DNA of 64,000 nt from Gymnorhina tibicen (Eukaryota > Chordata > Aves > Passeriformes > Artamidae): positions 8,334,206 through 8,398,205 of the forward strand of contig VXAZ01018984.1 in the NCBI GenBank assembly GCA_013399875.1, given 5' to 3'. Below are positions 13,400-64,000 of this stretch, piece after piece. How positions within the stretch are numbered: the stretch's first letter is position 1; each line of letters starts with the position of its first letter. A program made the position numbers and the translations under genes. The notes beneath the pieces were generated by a model. The model ran no database searches. It was not told where the DNA came from and worked only from the letters and a program-made list of their open reading frames with translations.

Positions 13400-14558
13400 A
13401 GCAGGGGATCATCCAGTTCTTTCTCTGCCTGAAGGCAGGATCAACTATAACTATGTCAGCTTTGACAGATGTTTGCCTAACTGGTTCTTAAAAGTTTCTA
13501 ATGATGACGAATTCACAATCTCACCAGATGTTATACTCCAGTGTTTAATTATTTCTACGGTTTGAAAGAATTTCTTAAGCCTAATGCAATCACTACCTGT
13601 TCTGTTTGTCATGAAAATAGGGGACAGATGTTTCTCTACCTCTTGCAGTGTTTTTATGTGCACTTGCAGACATGTTCCCCTTGGTATTCTCTGCTTTATA
13701 TTCAGCACGTCCCATTTGTTAAACTTTTCCTTAAAGGCCATGATCTCAAGAAATGAGAATAAATAGAGATGGTTTCTGAACTATCAGCCACCATAAAAAA
13801 AAGCCGTATATCCCAAACTGTGTCCCAAACTGGACACAGCGCTCGTGCCTCACTGAGCTCTGGACATAACAGTTCTGCTCAAAGAAAAGAGCAGTCCTGG
13901 GGATGTACTGTTTTAGTACAACCAAACTAGGCATTTCCATTTTTCATAGTGGTGTGGCCTGTTATTACTCCCAGTTCTGCTTCTCCAGAAGAATGGTTAC
14001 ATAGGCTATTCTTTTCCTCATCTGTTTTAGCTGCCACCCTATTTTTTTTCTTTTTGATCCTGTATGGAACAGTGATTTTTTGCTGTTGTGTAACACATAA
14101 TTATTTTCTAACAATTTATTTTATTTGCAAGATCACTTTGGATTTTAATCTTAATTTCAATGTAGTACTTCCAGCATGCTTTCAGTCCTGTGTCAGTTTG
14201 GTGTCACTGCAGTTTGCATCCTGTGACCTGGGTTGTAAATACAAGGATTGGACAGAAGCCACACGAACATCCCACCCATACGATAAAGTCTTCTATACTG
14301 ACCGCTCACTATTGGGCCATTAAACAGTTCTGGAAATTGATCTGGGTTGTGTTTCTATGGCTTATGGGTATGCCATAGGATGCCCCAAGTTATGGATCTG
14401 TCATAATGACACGCTGCCAAAAGCCTTACTGAAGTCAACACAGATAACATTTGCTGTTTTCTCCATATTCATAGACCTTCCTGCTCTGCTTCAAAACAAG
14501 CTACATTGGTTTGACATTGCACATTTTCACAAATCCATGCTGCCTGTTGCTCCCTAGG
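13400..14558 (-). mobile_element. Ancient CR1/L3-like LINE fragment
   Basis: An old, strongly diverged CR1-group LINE lying in antisense, so its 3' end is at the left. Recognisable landmarks on the plus strand are GACAGATGTTTGCCTAACTG near 13470, CCAAACTGGACACAGCGCTC near 13835, AAAAGCCTTACTGAAGTCAA near 14420 and AATCCATGCTGCCTGTTGCT near 14533. They appear in the same order and spacing as in the reptile/bird CR1 consensus as I remember it. Internal deletions and many stops are present. Its divergence far exceeds that of the other CR1 copies here, so it is probably an insertion that predates modern birds. Confidence 0.75.
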
Positions 14559-16825
14559 TGTGTGTGTGGGGCGAGGGTGTGGGTGTGCATTAAGTGATTA
14601 TAACTTCTTTGCATTTTATTGGCCTAATAGTTCTCTCTCATTAAAAGTGTTTCAAGCTTGGTTGTGTCACAGCCCTGAAAACTATCTTTCACTTCAGAGT
14701 AAATATAAAATCTCACTACACAGGTAGGACAGGAAATTGTCATCCTTTCCCCAAATGTGTGAAGCTTTTACTGTGTGCAAAGAGTTAAATGCAGCCTAGT
14801 AACAGTAATCCTTTCTTGCAAAGTTTATAATAATATGGCAGAGTTGAGTAAAATAGCAGTTAAAAAATGTCATGTAAATCCCAGTTTACCTTTCTCAATC
14901 CCAAACTTTTAAAGATAGCTTCTTAATGAGATTTTTAAGTTTGGAAACCACAAGTAAAAATATTTCTCTAATATCAAGATATGTTTTTAGGAATGAGGCT
15001 TATTTTCCTTGAATGCAAAATAAAATGAAACAAAGTGTATTGTTCTGATTACAGAAACAGAACTGAAGGAAGGAACTCTGATCCGAGGAGTGGAGGTGTA
15101 CCTGTACTTACTCTCTTTCTGTATGCATTTACAAAAACCATTACTCCAGTTTTTAAATATCAAGATTTGAAGTAACAAATTATAGTAGGTTATAAAGAAA
15201 CCTGAAGAAAGTATAAAAACAGCTCAAAGGACGATTTGAGTTTTTCTCTTAGAAAAATAACTGGCCTACGTATTTTTAGGATTAGATTATTTTTTTATCC
15301 AGTGCAGGCAAAGATTCTTTTAGCATTCTATTTGCAGTAAAATGAGATTTTAGAATTTAAAAGCATGAATTAAACACAAAGGGGCATAAAATAACACATA
15401 AGTGTATGTAATGAAAGATTGTATACACGTTGCTGCAGTTCCTTGGAGATTCAGAACAGTACATGACAGAACTCTGCTTCTGCTTATGCACTATTAACAT
15501 GCTAGTGAATAGATTTTATTTGCTTAAGGCCAAATTCTGTTCTTGAAAGACACTCTTTCAGAAGTCCAGTTCAGGCCTTCTCTCTCTCACAAGTATCTCG
15601 GGAAAAATAGCTGGATCAGGTTTTATAAATATAATTTTAAAAAAACCCAAAAAACACCAAAACCAAAACCCTGTAAAAATGTTGGGTGCAAGTATGCATT
15701 TGCTCCTGTGTATTTATTTATGCAAGCCCCGTGACATTGCTTTGGTGAATTATGGGGAGAGTTATATGAATGCTGGGTCAAAGAACTTGAATTTCCTGTT
15801 CATTTTTACTCTGTCAGTTTCTGTACTACACAGTGTCAAAAATGCCACAGTATAGGAGAGTTACAGCAGTGTAGCCTGATAGAAGTAAGCCAAAAAGTAA
15901 GCATGGAAGCACACACTGGAAATGTATTTGTTTCAATTGACTCAGGAGGTATAAAATACCTGTTGGCCTGCACTTTTGAGGTTATGCTCCTCTGAAAATG
16001 GTTCCTTGAAACAAAAAAGTGATTTGTCTGTGATTTGCAAGCTCTATGGGAGGCCTCAGCTTCAGGTGACAAACTAAAATCCTTGATAATGATGTATGCC
16101 CATATACTTCTGACCCTTCTTTTTGTTCCAAAGGTCATGTATTCAGCATTTCAGGCAAAACTGATTCTGATGAAGCTGCATTTTTTCAAATGTATTTAAC
16201 TCATGTATTAAACAAACAGCAACTACTGCTTTCCTTTCTAGCATAATCTTCTGACTTAATATAGATTCTAAGTGCTGAGGATATGTAGGATGCCATTAAA
16301 TCAGGGGTGTTGAGGATGACAAATCGGGCAGTAGATGATCATCCATGACTATGTGCTATCATGAATGGTTTAAAGGATCTAAAGATAGCCTGCAGTCCTG
16401 TGGTGAACTCCGCATGGATGATCTGCTGTGGGTGCAGAATGAAGAGTGAAACTCCACGACTGTCCCAGTGAAACTGGTGTTCCAGCCTTAGGCAGATTTA
16501 TCCACAATTCAGCGGCTGCTTGTAATAGTCACCTGAAAGTAAAAACAAAAAGCCCCAACAGAAGTATCAGGGATGCATAGTTTCTGACAAGTCCCAGCTT
16601 TTTGAGAGCTAGCCAGACCTTTGATTATGGTTAGCTTGATTTCTGAGAGAGCATTTGCCCAAATGAATGAAATGGGTAGCAAGCACAATGTCTGAAATTC
16701 TACACTCAAGTTTTTTCTCTGTCTTGTTTCTTAATCAAATAGAGATAAACTTAAAAAGAGCAACTAACTACTTCAGAGAAGGAGAGAAAAATAAACTAAA
16801 ATGTGTTTACTTTTTTTACAAGTAA

Positions 16826-16841
16826 AACAAACAAACAAACC
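16826..16841. repeat. (CAAA)n microsatellite
   Basis: About four copies of AAAC in an A-rich context; a run of about 15 A follows at 16908. No further significance is visible. Confidence 0.8.
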
Positions 16842-16959
16842 ATACCATAAGCTCAATCTTGAGATAACAGTGCTGGAAATAAATTACCTCAAATAACCTC
16901 AGGTGAGAAAAAAAAAAAAAAAGAAGTAATGTTCTAGAATGGTAGTAGAATAGTAGAAT

Positions 16960-16986
16960 GGTTCATGTTCCTAGAAAACATGAACC
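16960..16986. repeat. Inverted repeat, 10-bp stem
   Basis: GGTTCATGTT is followed by the 7-nt loop CCTAGAA and then AACATGAACC, a perfect 10-bp stem. It could form a hairpin in either strand. It is isolated, lies in non-coding DNA and may be chance. Confidence 0.7.
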
Positions 16987-19900
16987 ACACCAGACAGCTT
17001 TAAAGTATCTTCATACACACAAAAAAATGATACTTATATAAAGTAATACCAATATAAAACCTGCAGTACTACAAAACCAGCCTTATTCTCTTATTCTTTC
17101 CCAAAGGGTATTCTTTTTTATTGTTTGCTGAATAGAAACAAAACCTCTGTCTATGCAAAGGACAGTAAAAAGGATAAGTGAGAAAAGAGACAGTTCTGAC
17201 CTGAGGCCTTACTCTGCCATCACTGTGCAGTTCCCACAACAAAATAGTTTGGATATTCATATATTTAGGTGTGGCGAGGTTGCTACAGCAACACTATGTT
17301 CTACGTACATCTCTTGTCGTTTTTTCAGCAGCAGCTGAATTAGTTTAAACATTTTAATAGATTTTTTTAATTTTGTAAATTTTTTCTACTATTATTTAGG
17401 ATCAAGTACAAACCCATCTGCATTTGACAACTGGTCTTGTTACTCACAATTTATAACAAAGCAGAAACTCTTTCCACCTATCCTATACAATATTTGGGGG
17501 CAAGCCCCAACAGAAGTGCTGTAACCATTTACCTCTCACAGACCCTTTTGATTTTATACTACGGTACAACTTCAGTGGGTTCTCACGTGGTAGCTGAGGT
17601 AGCCCTTCCCCTAATACAAAGTTGCTTGAAGTGGCAGGGCACAAAAAGGGCATGAATCAAAGGTGAAAGAACAATAGTTGAAACAATAGAGACTTGTCAG
17701 GAATGGCTGTAGACACATTTTGTCTTGGCTGAATATTTACTAGTGAACAACAACTTTACTGCCTTGCTAGTTTGCAAAATGTAACCTAGAACGTGACTCT
17801 TTGTGTCTCACCGGGTTTTAACTCCCGTCACCAAACTCTTAAAATTGAATTTCCTTCTACTAAAGACAATGCAAATTCAATTTGCATGTATTTCAAAATG
17901 AGTGATTTTAAACTGGTATTTTTGTTTTCTTTTGCTTCTCTCAGTGTTTGGGGCATTATTATATATCACTGATCTATAAACCTTCATAAAGTTCTCTGAA
18001 GGCCTACATACCATCTGGTATGCTCCTCTATCACTGGCATAGCAACAAAACTGTGTCTTAAGCAAAAACAAGTCAAATTTAACAGCTCTAATGCTGCATG
18101 TAAAGCAATTCTGTATATAAATAGATTCTTTTCAAATTTCTTCTGCCATTCCTCAAAAAAAAATCTCACAAATCAGCCTTCAAAACAATAGCAGACAGCA
18201 ATCTGTCAGCTCTCCAGTAAGCACAAGCTGTCTAACCAGTGTTATTAGCACCTCAAAAAAGACGTTTTGCCTGCCTTGCTTGCCAGGAATTCACTATAGC
18301 TTGTTAACAATACTAATACCTACCAATTACCCAGGCTTTTCAAGTTCAAAGCACTGTAAAAACTGAAGTAATCCGCTGCAGCATTTTCTAGGTTCATGCT
18401 GATTCCTGTAAATGCAATGCTTTTAAAATCTGGCATGTTCTGGAGTGTTCTATTTAATCCCCTTCATTTTCACTGTTTTCTTATCTTGAACTTGATTTTT
18501 CTCCCAGGTTCTGGAATTCATGTCTTTTCTCTTATCTTTTCTCCCTAAGGCTGGTGTTCCTGACTGCCTTGTTGAGTCACAAACACAGACTGACCTGAGT
18601 GCATGCTCCCCTTTACACTTGCTTCCTCCTGTTGCATCTTTCTTTTCTCAGGTTTTCAAACAGTACTCTTTCAGCTTTGCAGCCTTGCAGCCCATTTGTC
18701 TCTGTACATTCAACAGCGTTGTTTGGCTGTGTCCTCCCAGTCAGTCAAACCATGTGACTCGACACCTATCACACGCACAGTTTGTTAGCCTTTCCTCATG
18801 GAAAAAGTGGTCTAAGTCTTGTCAGAGTCCTTAACCTTTAGATGCTTATGTGTGTTGCAATAAGCTTGTGTGAGGCAAGCACGCCAGAGGTGCTAACAGC
18901 AATACTAAAGCTTTGCAAAGAAGCTCATGGGCTTTATGTCATGGTTATCAGGTCCCCAGAAGGAGCCAAATTACCTGAGCTAAAGTAAAAGTGTTCTCAT
19001 GGACCATACTTTTTCCTCCTCTAACCCACATCCAGCTTTACTTCTGATGTACCTACAAGCTACTTTATTCCCATTTTTGGAGTAACTTGCCTTTTAAGTG
19101 GGTAGAATTTCAAGTTGGTAGGAGTCTGAGCCTGTGCTGACAGGCAGAACCCTCTCCCATTTTCACACTGACCTGCTCTTTGCATGAAAGCCCTTGATCT
19201 CTTGCCTTTTCACACGTCAACTGTGAGTTTAGCCCGGGCACTCCTTCTCCAGCACAGTTTAGTCCTCCTCAGAGGATAACCTCAGAGAATAACCTCAGAT
19301 GATCTCTGAACTGCACTGTTCAGACACCAGCCAGTCTGCAAATCCACCTGTGCCTTGGCATCCACCTCTGGGGGCAAAATCACTCTTCTGTTCCATTTAC
19401 ACTGCCACATATTTGTATTTGGGATTAGCAGAACGCAGATTCCAACAAATTTAAACTCATCTGTTCTCCAAATTTTAGATTAATATTTGATGTGAAGGCA
19501 AGACATCTTCACTGAAGCTTGATTTCCTCCAAATCCTTTTTCTCCTCAGGTGTTTGGCTACTGCAATTTAAAAGGCAAATAACTTCAAGGGTGAAGGAAC
19601 ATCCTGTGAGCCCAGAACTAGAGAGATGGATGGGGAAGTTGCTTCTCTTTCTGTTTTTCTGTTAGCTAGCATAATCTCTCCAGAAGGTCTTTATTAGCTG
19701 CTGCACCTGGCTCCTCAGTATAATGCTTATTCATTTCTGCCAGGCCTTGAAGCACTTTATTTCACAGGTGGCTGGTATTTGAAAGGGCAGACGTGTAAAG
19801 GCAGTTTCAGTACCTCTCTACCACTTCACTATTTAAGGCCACCATTTCAGCCCTGGCAATGTTCTCTGTGCAATACCAGGTAACCTCAGGTGCATTTGCA

Positions 19901-20090
19901 GGCCCGGCTGCATGTGCCCTGCGACCACAGATCCACTGAAATCCACCATGGCAGCAGGTCCTCACCCAAGACAGCAAAAGGAGCTGTTTTCCCACTTATT
20001 CTGCCAAAGGAACACAATGCTGGAAACATGTTGAGGAACCTAAGCTGAAAACTGCCCTAAATCCACACCTGAAGGATGCGGTACCAACCA

Positions 20091-20970
20091 GAAGGACCTG
20101 GACAAGCTTGAGAAGTGGGTCAATGGGAATCTCATGAGGTTTGACAAGGCCAAGTGCAAGGTGCTGCACTTGGGTCAGGGCAACCCCCTGTACCAACACA
20201 GGCTGGGGATTGAACAGACGGAGAGCAGCTCTGCCCAGAAGGACTCGGGGGTGCTGGTGGATGAGAGGCTGGACATGACCCAGCCATGTGCACTCACAGC
20301 CCAGAAAGCCAAACACATCCTGGGCTGCATCCAAAGCAGCGTGGCCAGCAGGGCAAGGGAGGGCATTCTGCCCCTCTGCTCTGCTCTGGTGAGATCCCAC
20401 CTGCAGAGCTGCATCAGCTCTGGGGTCCCAGCACAGGAAGATGTTGATTTACACTGGTGAGAAGAGCAGTAAGGATTAAACTANACATGGACCTGATGGA
20501 CTGGGTCCAGAGGAAGGTCACCAAGATGATCAGAGAGATGGAGCACCTTTCCTGTGAGGGAAAGCTGAGAGAGTTGGGATTGTTCGGTATGGAGAGAAGG
20601 CTTAAGGGAGACCTAGTTGTGGCCTTCCAGTAGGAAGTGAGTGTATGAGAAGGGAGTGTACAAGAAAGATGTAGATGGACTTTTTACAAGAGCATGTAAG
20701 TGGACGGGGCAAGGGGGAATGGGTCCAGTCTTAAAGAGAGTAGGTTTAAATTAGACATTAGGAAGAAATTCTTTACTGTGAGAGTGGTGAGACACTGGAT
20801 CAGGTTGCCTGGAAGAGTTATGAATGCCGCATCCCTGGGAGCGTTCAAGGCCAGGTTGGATGGGTTTTGAGCAGCCTGGTCTAAAGTAAAATGTGTCCCT
20901 ACCTAGGGCAGGGGGGTAGGAACTATGTGTCTTTAAGAACTCTGCCAATCCAAACTCTGCCATGATTGCA
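20091..20970 (+). mobile_element. CR1 LINE 3' end abutting the promoter
   Basis: A 5'-truncated CR1 of about 0.9 kb. The left part (20091-20460) encodes the end of the CR1 ORF2 protein, with FDKAKCKVLHLGQGNP, KDSGVLVDERLDM and LVRSHLQSC visible in one frame. The right part is the 3' UTR, with the TGGCCTTCCAGTA and AGGCCAGGTTGGATGGG landmarks, ending in a degraded GATTGCATGACC tail. A short disrupted stretch around 20440-20490 contains the window's only N (20486). The element ends about 70 bp before the CpG island, in the same orientation as SMARCAD1. Confidence 0.92.
20486..20486. other. Unresolved base (N)
   Basis: The only ambiguous base in the window. It lies within the CR1 copy, where a collapsed or poorly covered repeat could produce an assembly uncertainty. 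Confidence 0.98.
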
Positions 20971-21262
20971 TGACCCCGTATTTGAGGGCTCCAGATTTCC
21001 TATGATGGTCTTTTCGCAGTTCTCCACCCGAACTTCTCAACTTGGAAGGGGGTGGCAGGGTGCGAACACGCGATGATTTGGTATCAAAAACGGTACTCGT
21101 GCGATGCCTGGAGCTGGAACCCGCAAATCTGCTTGGTCACGGCGGCAGCGGCGTGAAACCCAAAGCCTCCAGAACCACAGGGACCCCGCCAGCGCCCGCT
21201 TCCAGCCCGCTCCCGTCTCTGAAGGACGCGAGTGCCGCCGCTCTCGAGGGAAAAGGCGCGAA

Positions 21263-21323
21263 GGCGCACGCGCCCGCGCGCTCCGGCCGGGCCAGGCGAT
21301 TGGCGGGAGGGGCTGTGACGTCA
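21263..21323 (+). promoter_or_regulatory. SMARCAD1: NRF1-like, inverted CCAAT and CRE cluster
   Basis: Three core-promoter motifs lie within 60 bp. GCGCACGCGC at 21264-21273 resembles the NRF1 site. ATTGG at 21299-21303 is an inverted CCAAT box (NF-Y). TGACGTCA at 21316-21323 is a perfect palindromic CRE (CREB/ATF). The CCAAT and CRE motifs are about 12 bp apart, a common layout in TATA-less promoters. Binding is inferred from motif identity only. Confidence 0.7.
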
Positions 21324-21349
21324 TCGCCGCGCGCCGGCAGCCCCGCGCA

Positions 21350-21506
21350 TCGCTCCTGAGGGGAGCGCGTCGTACTCCTGCTCGCCGGGCCTCATCCCGC
21401 CCTCCCGCCGGCCGACGCTCCTGTCCCGGGGGCCGGCCGGGCCCCTGACGGCCGCCGCCGCCGCTCCCTCCCAGCGCCCCGCTGGGGCCGCCCCGGTGCG
21501 CGACAG
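21350..21506 (+). other. SMARCAD1: SMARCAD1 exon 1 (5' UTR), start approximate
   Basis: The 3' border is set by the donor GACAG|GTGCGT at 21507. The matching acceptor TTTTCCCACAG at 21763 opens exon 2 just 17 nt before the start codon. The 5' border (transcription start) cannot be fixed from sequence; it is placed a little downstream of the CRE. Human SMARCAD1 also begins with a non-coding first exon, which agrees with a total of 24 exons here. Confidence 0.55.
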
Positions 21507-21780
21507 GTGCGTGTGGGGCCCGCCGCCCGTGTCCGGGGAACGCCGGCCGCCCTGAGAGGAGGAGGGAGGCCAGGGGAGCGCGGGGAAGAGGGAGAGAGGG
21601 TGGATGGACGGATGGATGGGCAGGCAGGAGCCTTCCAGCTGCCTGACAGCGTCGCTGGCCTCGCGTTTCTGTGCGAGCGCCGGCCGGTCCCTTCGCCAGC
21701 ATTTTCCCGATCCGTATTAGACGGGCCCTGCCGGCTGTCTCCCCTTCCTGGCTTTTCCCACAGAAAGGTTAAGAAGGAAT

Positions 21781-63084
<41,304 letters not shown>

Positions 63085-63295
63085 AATGTAAATATGTTGT
63101 GAACTTCAAGGCAGAAAGATGATGATGTACCCCAAGGACTCTTACATTACTGTTGACCAGGAGTTTTATGAACATTTATAACTTTTTGTAGTTTCTTTAT
63201 TGTATTGCTCATGGTATTGAAAATTTCTAACACCAATAGCATTCTTTTGATGCTTAAAAGCATAAATGGCCTAAATGTGCCAACATCAGATACTG

Positions 63296-63301
63296 AATAA
63301 A
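63296..63301 (+). terminator. SMARCAD1: Proximal polyadenylation signal AATAAA
   Basis: Canonical hexamer 212 nt after the stop codon. The downstream region is only weakly T/GT-rich, so it may be the minor site. Confidence 0.6.
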
Positions 63302-63405
63302 GGTTTTACAGATCACTTTTAAAAATGGGGACCTAAGTAGTAATTGTTTTAACAAATCTGCTACTGCTTAAGATTTGTCAGTATTTTTGTAATTATTTCT
63401 ACCTC

Positions 63406-63408
<3 letters not shown>

Positions 63409-63437
<29 letters not shown>
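63409..63437. repeat. (AT)n microsatellite in the 3' UTR
   Basis: Fourteen AT units, likely length-polymorphic. It lies between the two polyadenylation signals, so only the longer mRNA would carry it. Confidence 0.95.
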
Positions 63438-63442
<5 letters not shown>

Positions 63443-63566
63443 CTGTCTGTTTCACTGGATTTCACGTGTAGATTTTTTTATATGTGCCTTATTTGACAAT
63501 GCTCGAGTCTGTTTCTGCTTGTTTGGTTCATTTGATGTTCCGTACTGTTTTGTATCAACTTGTTCA

Positions 63567-63572
63567 AATAAA
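63567..63572 (+). terminator. SMARCAD1: Distal polyadenylation signal AATAAA
   Basis: Canonical hexamer followed after about 25 nt by a strong GT-rich downstream element (TGTTTTCATGGTTGTGGTGA). This is the standard architecture for cleavage near 63590 and is judged the main end of the gene. Confidence 0.8.
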
Positions 63573-63590
63573 ATTCCATAGATTGACAAA

Positions 63591-64000
63591 ATGTTTTCAT
63601 GGTTGTGGTGATTTGGGGCAGGTGAGGGGATGATAACGTGCGTGTTACAAATCGAATAGGCAGCTTTCAAGCCAGCTGGAATGTTCCAATTGATCTGACT
63701 CGGCTTTGTCCAGTGGTACTTAATTACCAGTGTGTCATTATACTCTAATTAGAGTGGTGTGAGGATATTGATTGTAAAAACAGAACTCCTGCCAAATGGT
63801 GTGGTCAAGTCTGTTGGTATTTTGGTCAACGGTACATAATTTCTGCAGATCAAAATGGATGGGAAATTAAAGGTTTTCCAAAACTTCTTTTCTAAGTGTG
63901 GACTAAACTGCTTGGTTTTTCCTAGAAATATTCTGTGGCTGTGCTGTCTGTTCCAAAATGTACAGCTGAAATAAGGTGAAGATATACTGTATTGCTTGAG
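63591..64000. other. Downstream intergenic DNA
   Basis: No gene recognised. In mammals the next gene is HPGDS on the opposite strand; none of its exons is identifiable in these 410 bp. Confidence 0.6.

Larger units (their letters stand above)
14559..20090. other. Intergenic DNA, no supportable gene
   Basis: AT-rich, with only short open frames and none recognisable. Simple sequence includes a GT-rich run at 14558-14590, (CAAA)n at 16826-16841 and an A-tract at 16908-16922. A 10-bp inverted repeat with a 7-nt loop lies at 16960-16986. No exon borders linked to coding-like sequence were seen. Confidence 0.55.
63085..63590 (+). other. SMARCAD1: SMARCAD1 3' UTR
   Basis: AT-rich UTR of about 0.2 or 0.5 kb depending on which of two AATAAA signals is used. 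It contains an (AT)n microsatellite between the two signals. The end is estimated from the distal signal and the GT-rich element that follows it. Confidence 0.75.

Noticed and set aside
20134..20460. 108-codon open frame with a reverse-transcriptase-like tail
   Set aside because: It is the C-terminal part of a truncated CR1 ORF2; it lacks the catalytic domain and cannot be active.
1..21000. Search for ATOH1 or another neighbouring gene
   Set aside because: No bHLH coding sequence or other recognisable exon was found on either strand. The neighbour is presumably outside the window.
63591..64000. Search for the 3' end of HPGDS on the minus strand
   Set aside because: No glutathione-transferase-like coding sequence or convincing minus-strand polyadenylation architecture in the last 410 bp.

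Overview
The window is vertebrate nuclear DNA, most likely from a bird. It has long AT-rich introns, GT-AG splicing and a CpG-island promoter. Several CR1-type LINE copies are present, with 3' ends that resemble the ATTCTATGATTCT tail typical of avian CR1. One roughly 1 kb LTR resembles an endogenous-retrovirus LTR family that is common in bird genomes. There are no prokaryotic operons, CRISPR arrays or tRNA/rRNA genes that I can see. The species cannot be named from the sequence alone. One unresolved base (N) lies at 20486.

Layout. Bases 1 to about 21040 are intergenic. They hold no exon I can support, one old antisense CR1 copy (about 13400-14558), two younger sense CR1 fragments (about 9313-9863 and 20091-20970) and one very good match to the CTCF motif (11675-11690, minus orientation). 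A CpG island at about 21040-21900 carries an inverted CCAAT box, a full CRE and an NRF1-like site. From it one gene runs on the plus strand to about 63590. This is SMARCAD1, the Fun30/ETL1-type SNF2 chromatin remodeller. I could place every coding exon: 23 coding exons (called exons 2-24) plus a 5' non-coding exon 1. All have GT-AG borders and consistent phases, and the stop is at 63082-63084. The joined coding sequence is 3072 nt, giving 1023 aa against 1026 aa in human. The last 0.4 kb lies downstream of the gene.

Protein. An acidic, poorly conserved N-terminal region (aa 1-160) comes first. Two ubiquitin-binding CUE domains follow (about aa 160-203 and 246-292), then a Lys/Ser/Glu-rich linker. 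The two-lobed SNF2 ATPase runs from about aa 490 to 990. It contains DEMGLGKT (motif I, Lys525), DEGH (motif II, Asp625-His628), LLLTGTP (motif III) and [12 protein letters not shown] (motif VI, Arg959/Arg962). All catalytic motifs are intact, so the gene looks functional.

Insertions. Introns contain a sense CR1 (intron 5), an antisense CR1 (intron 9), a roughly 1 kb ERV LTR (intron 4), a second probable LTR (intron 2) and simple repeats. None disrupts an exon. I found no previously undescribed gene system. The points most worth a second look are the CTCF site upstream of the gene, the promoter abutting a CR1, an exon-3 splice choice that decides the frame, divergence at the end of CUE1, and a conserved internal Met for a short isoform.
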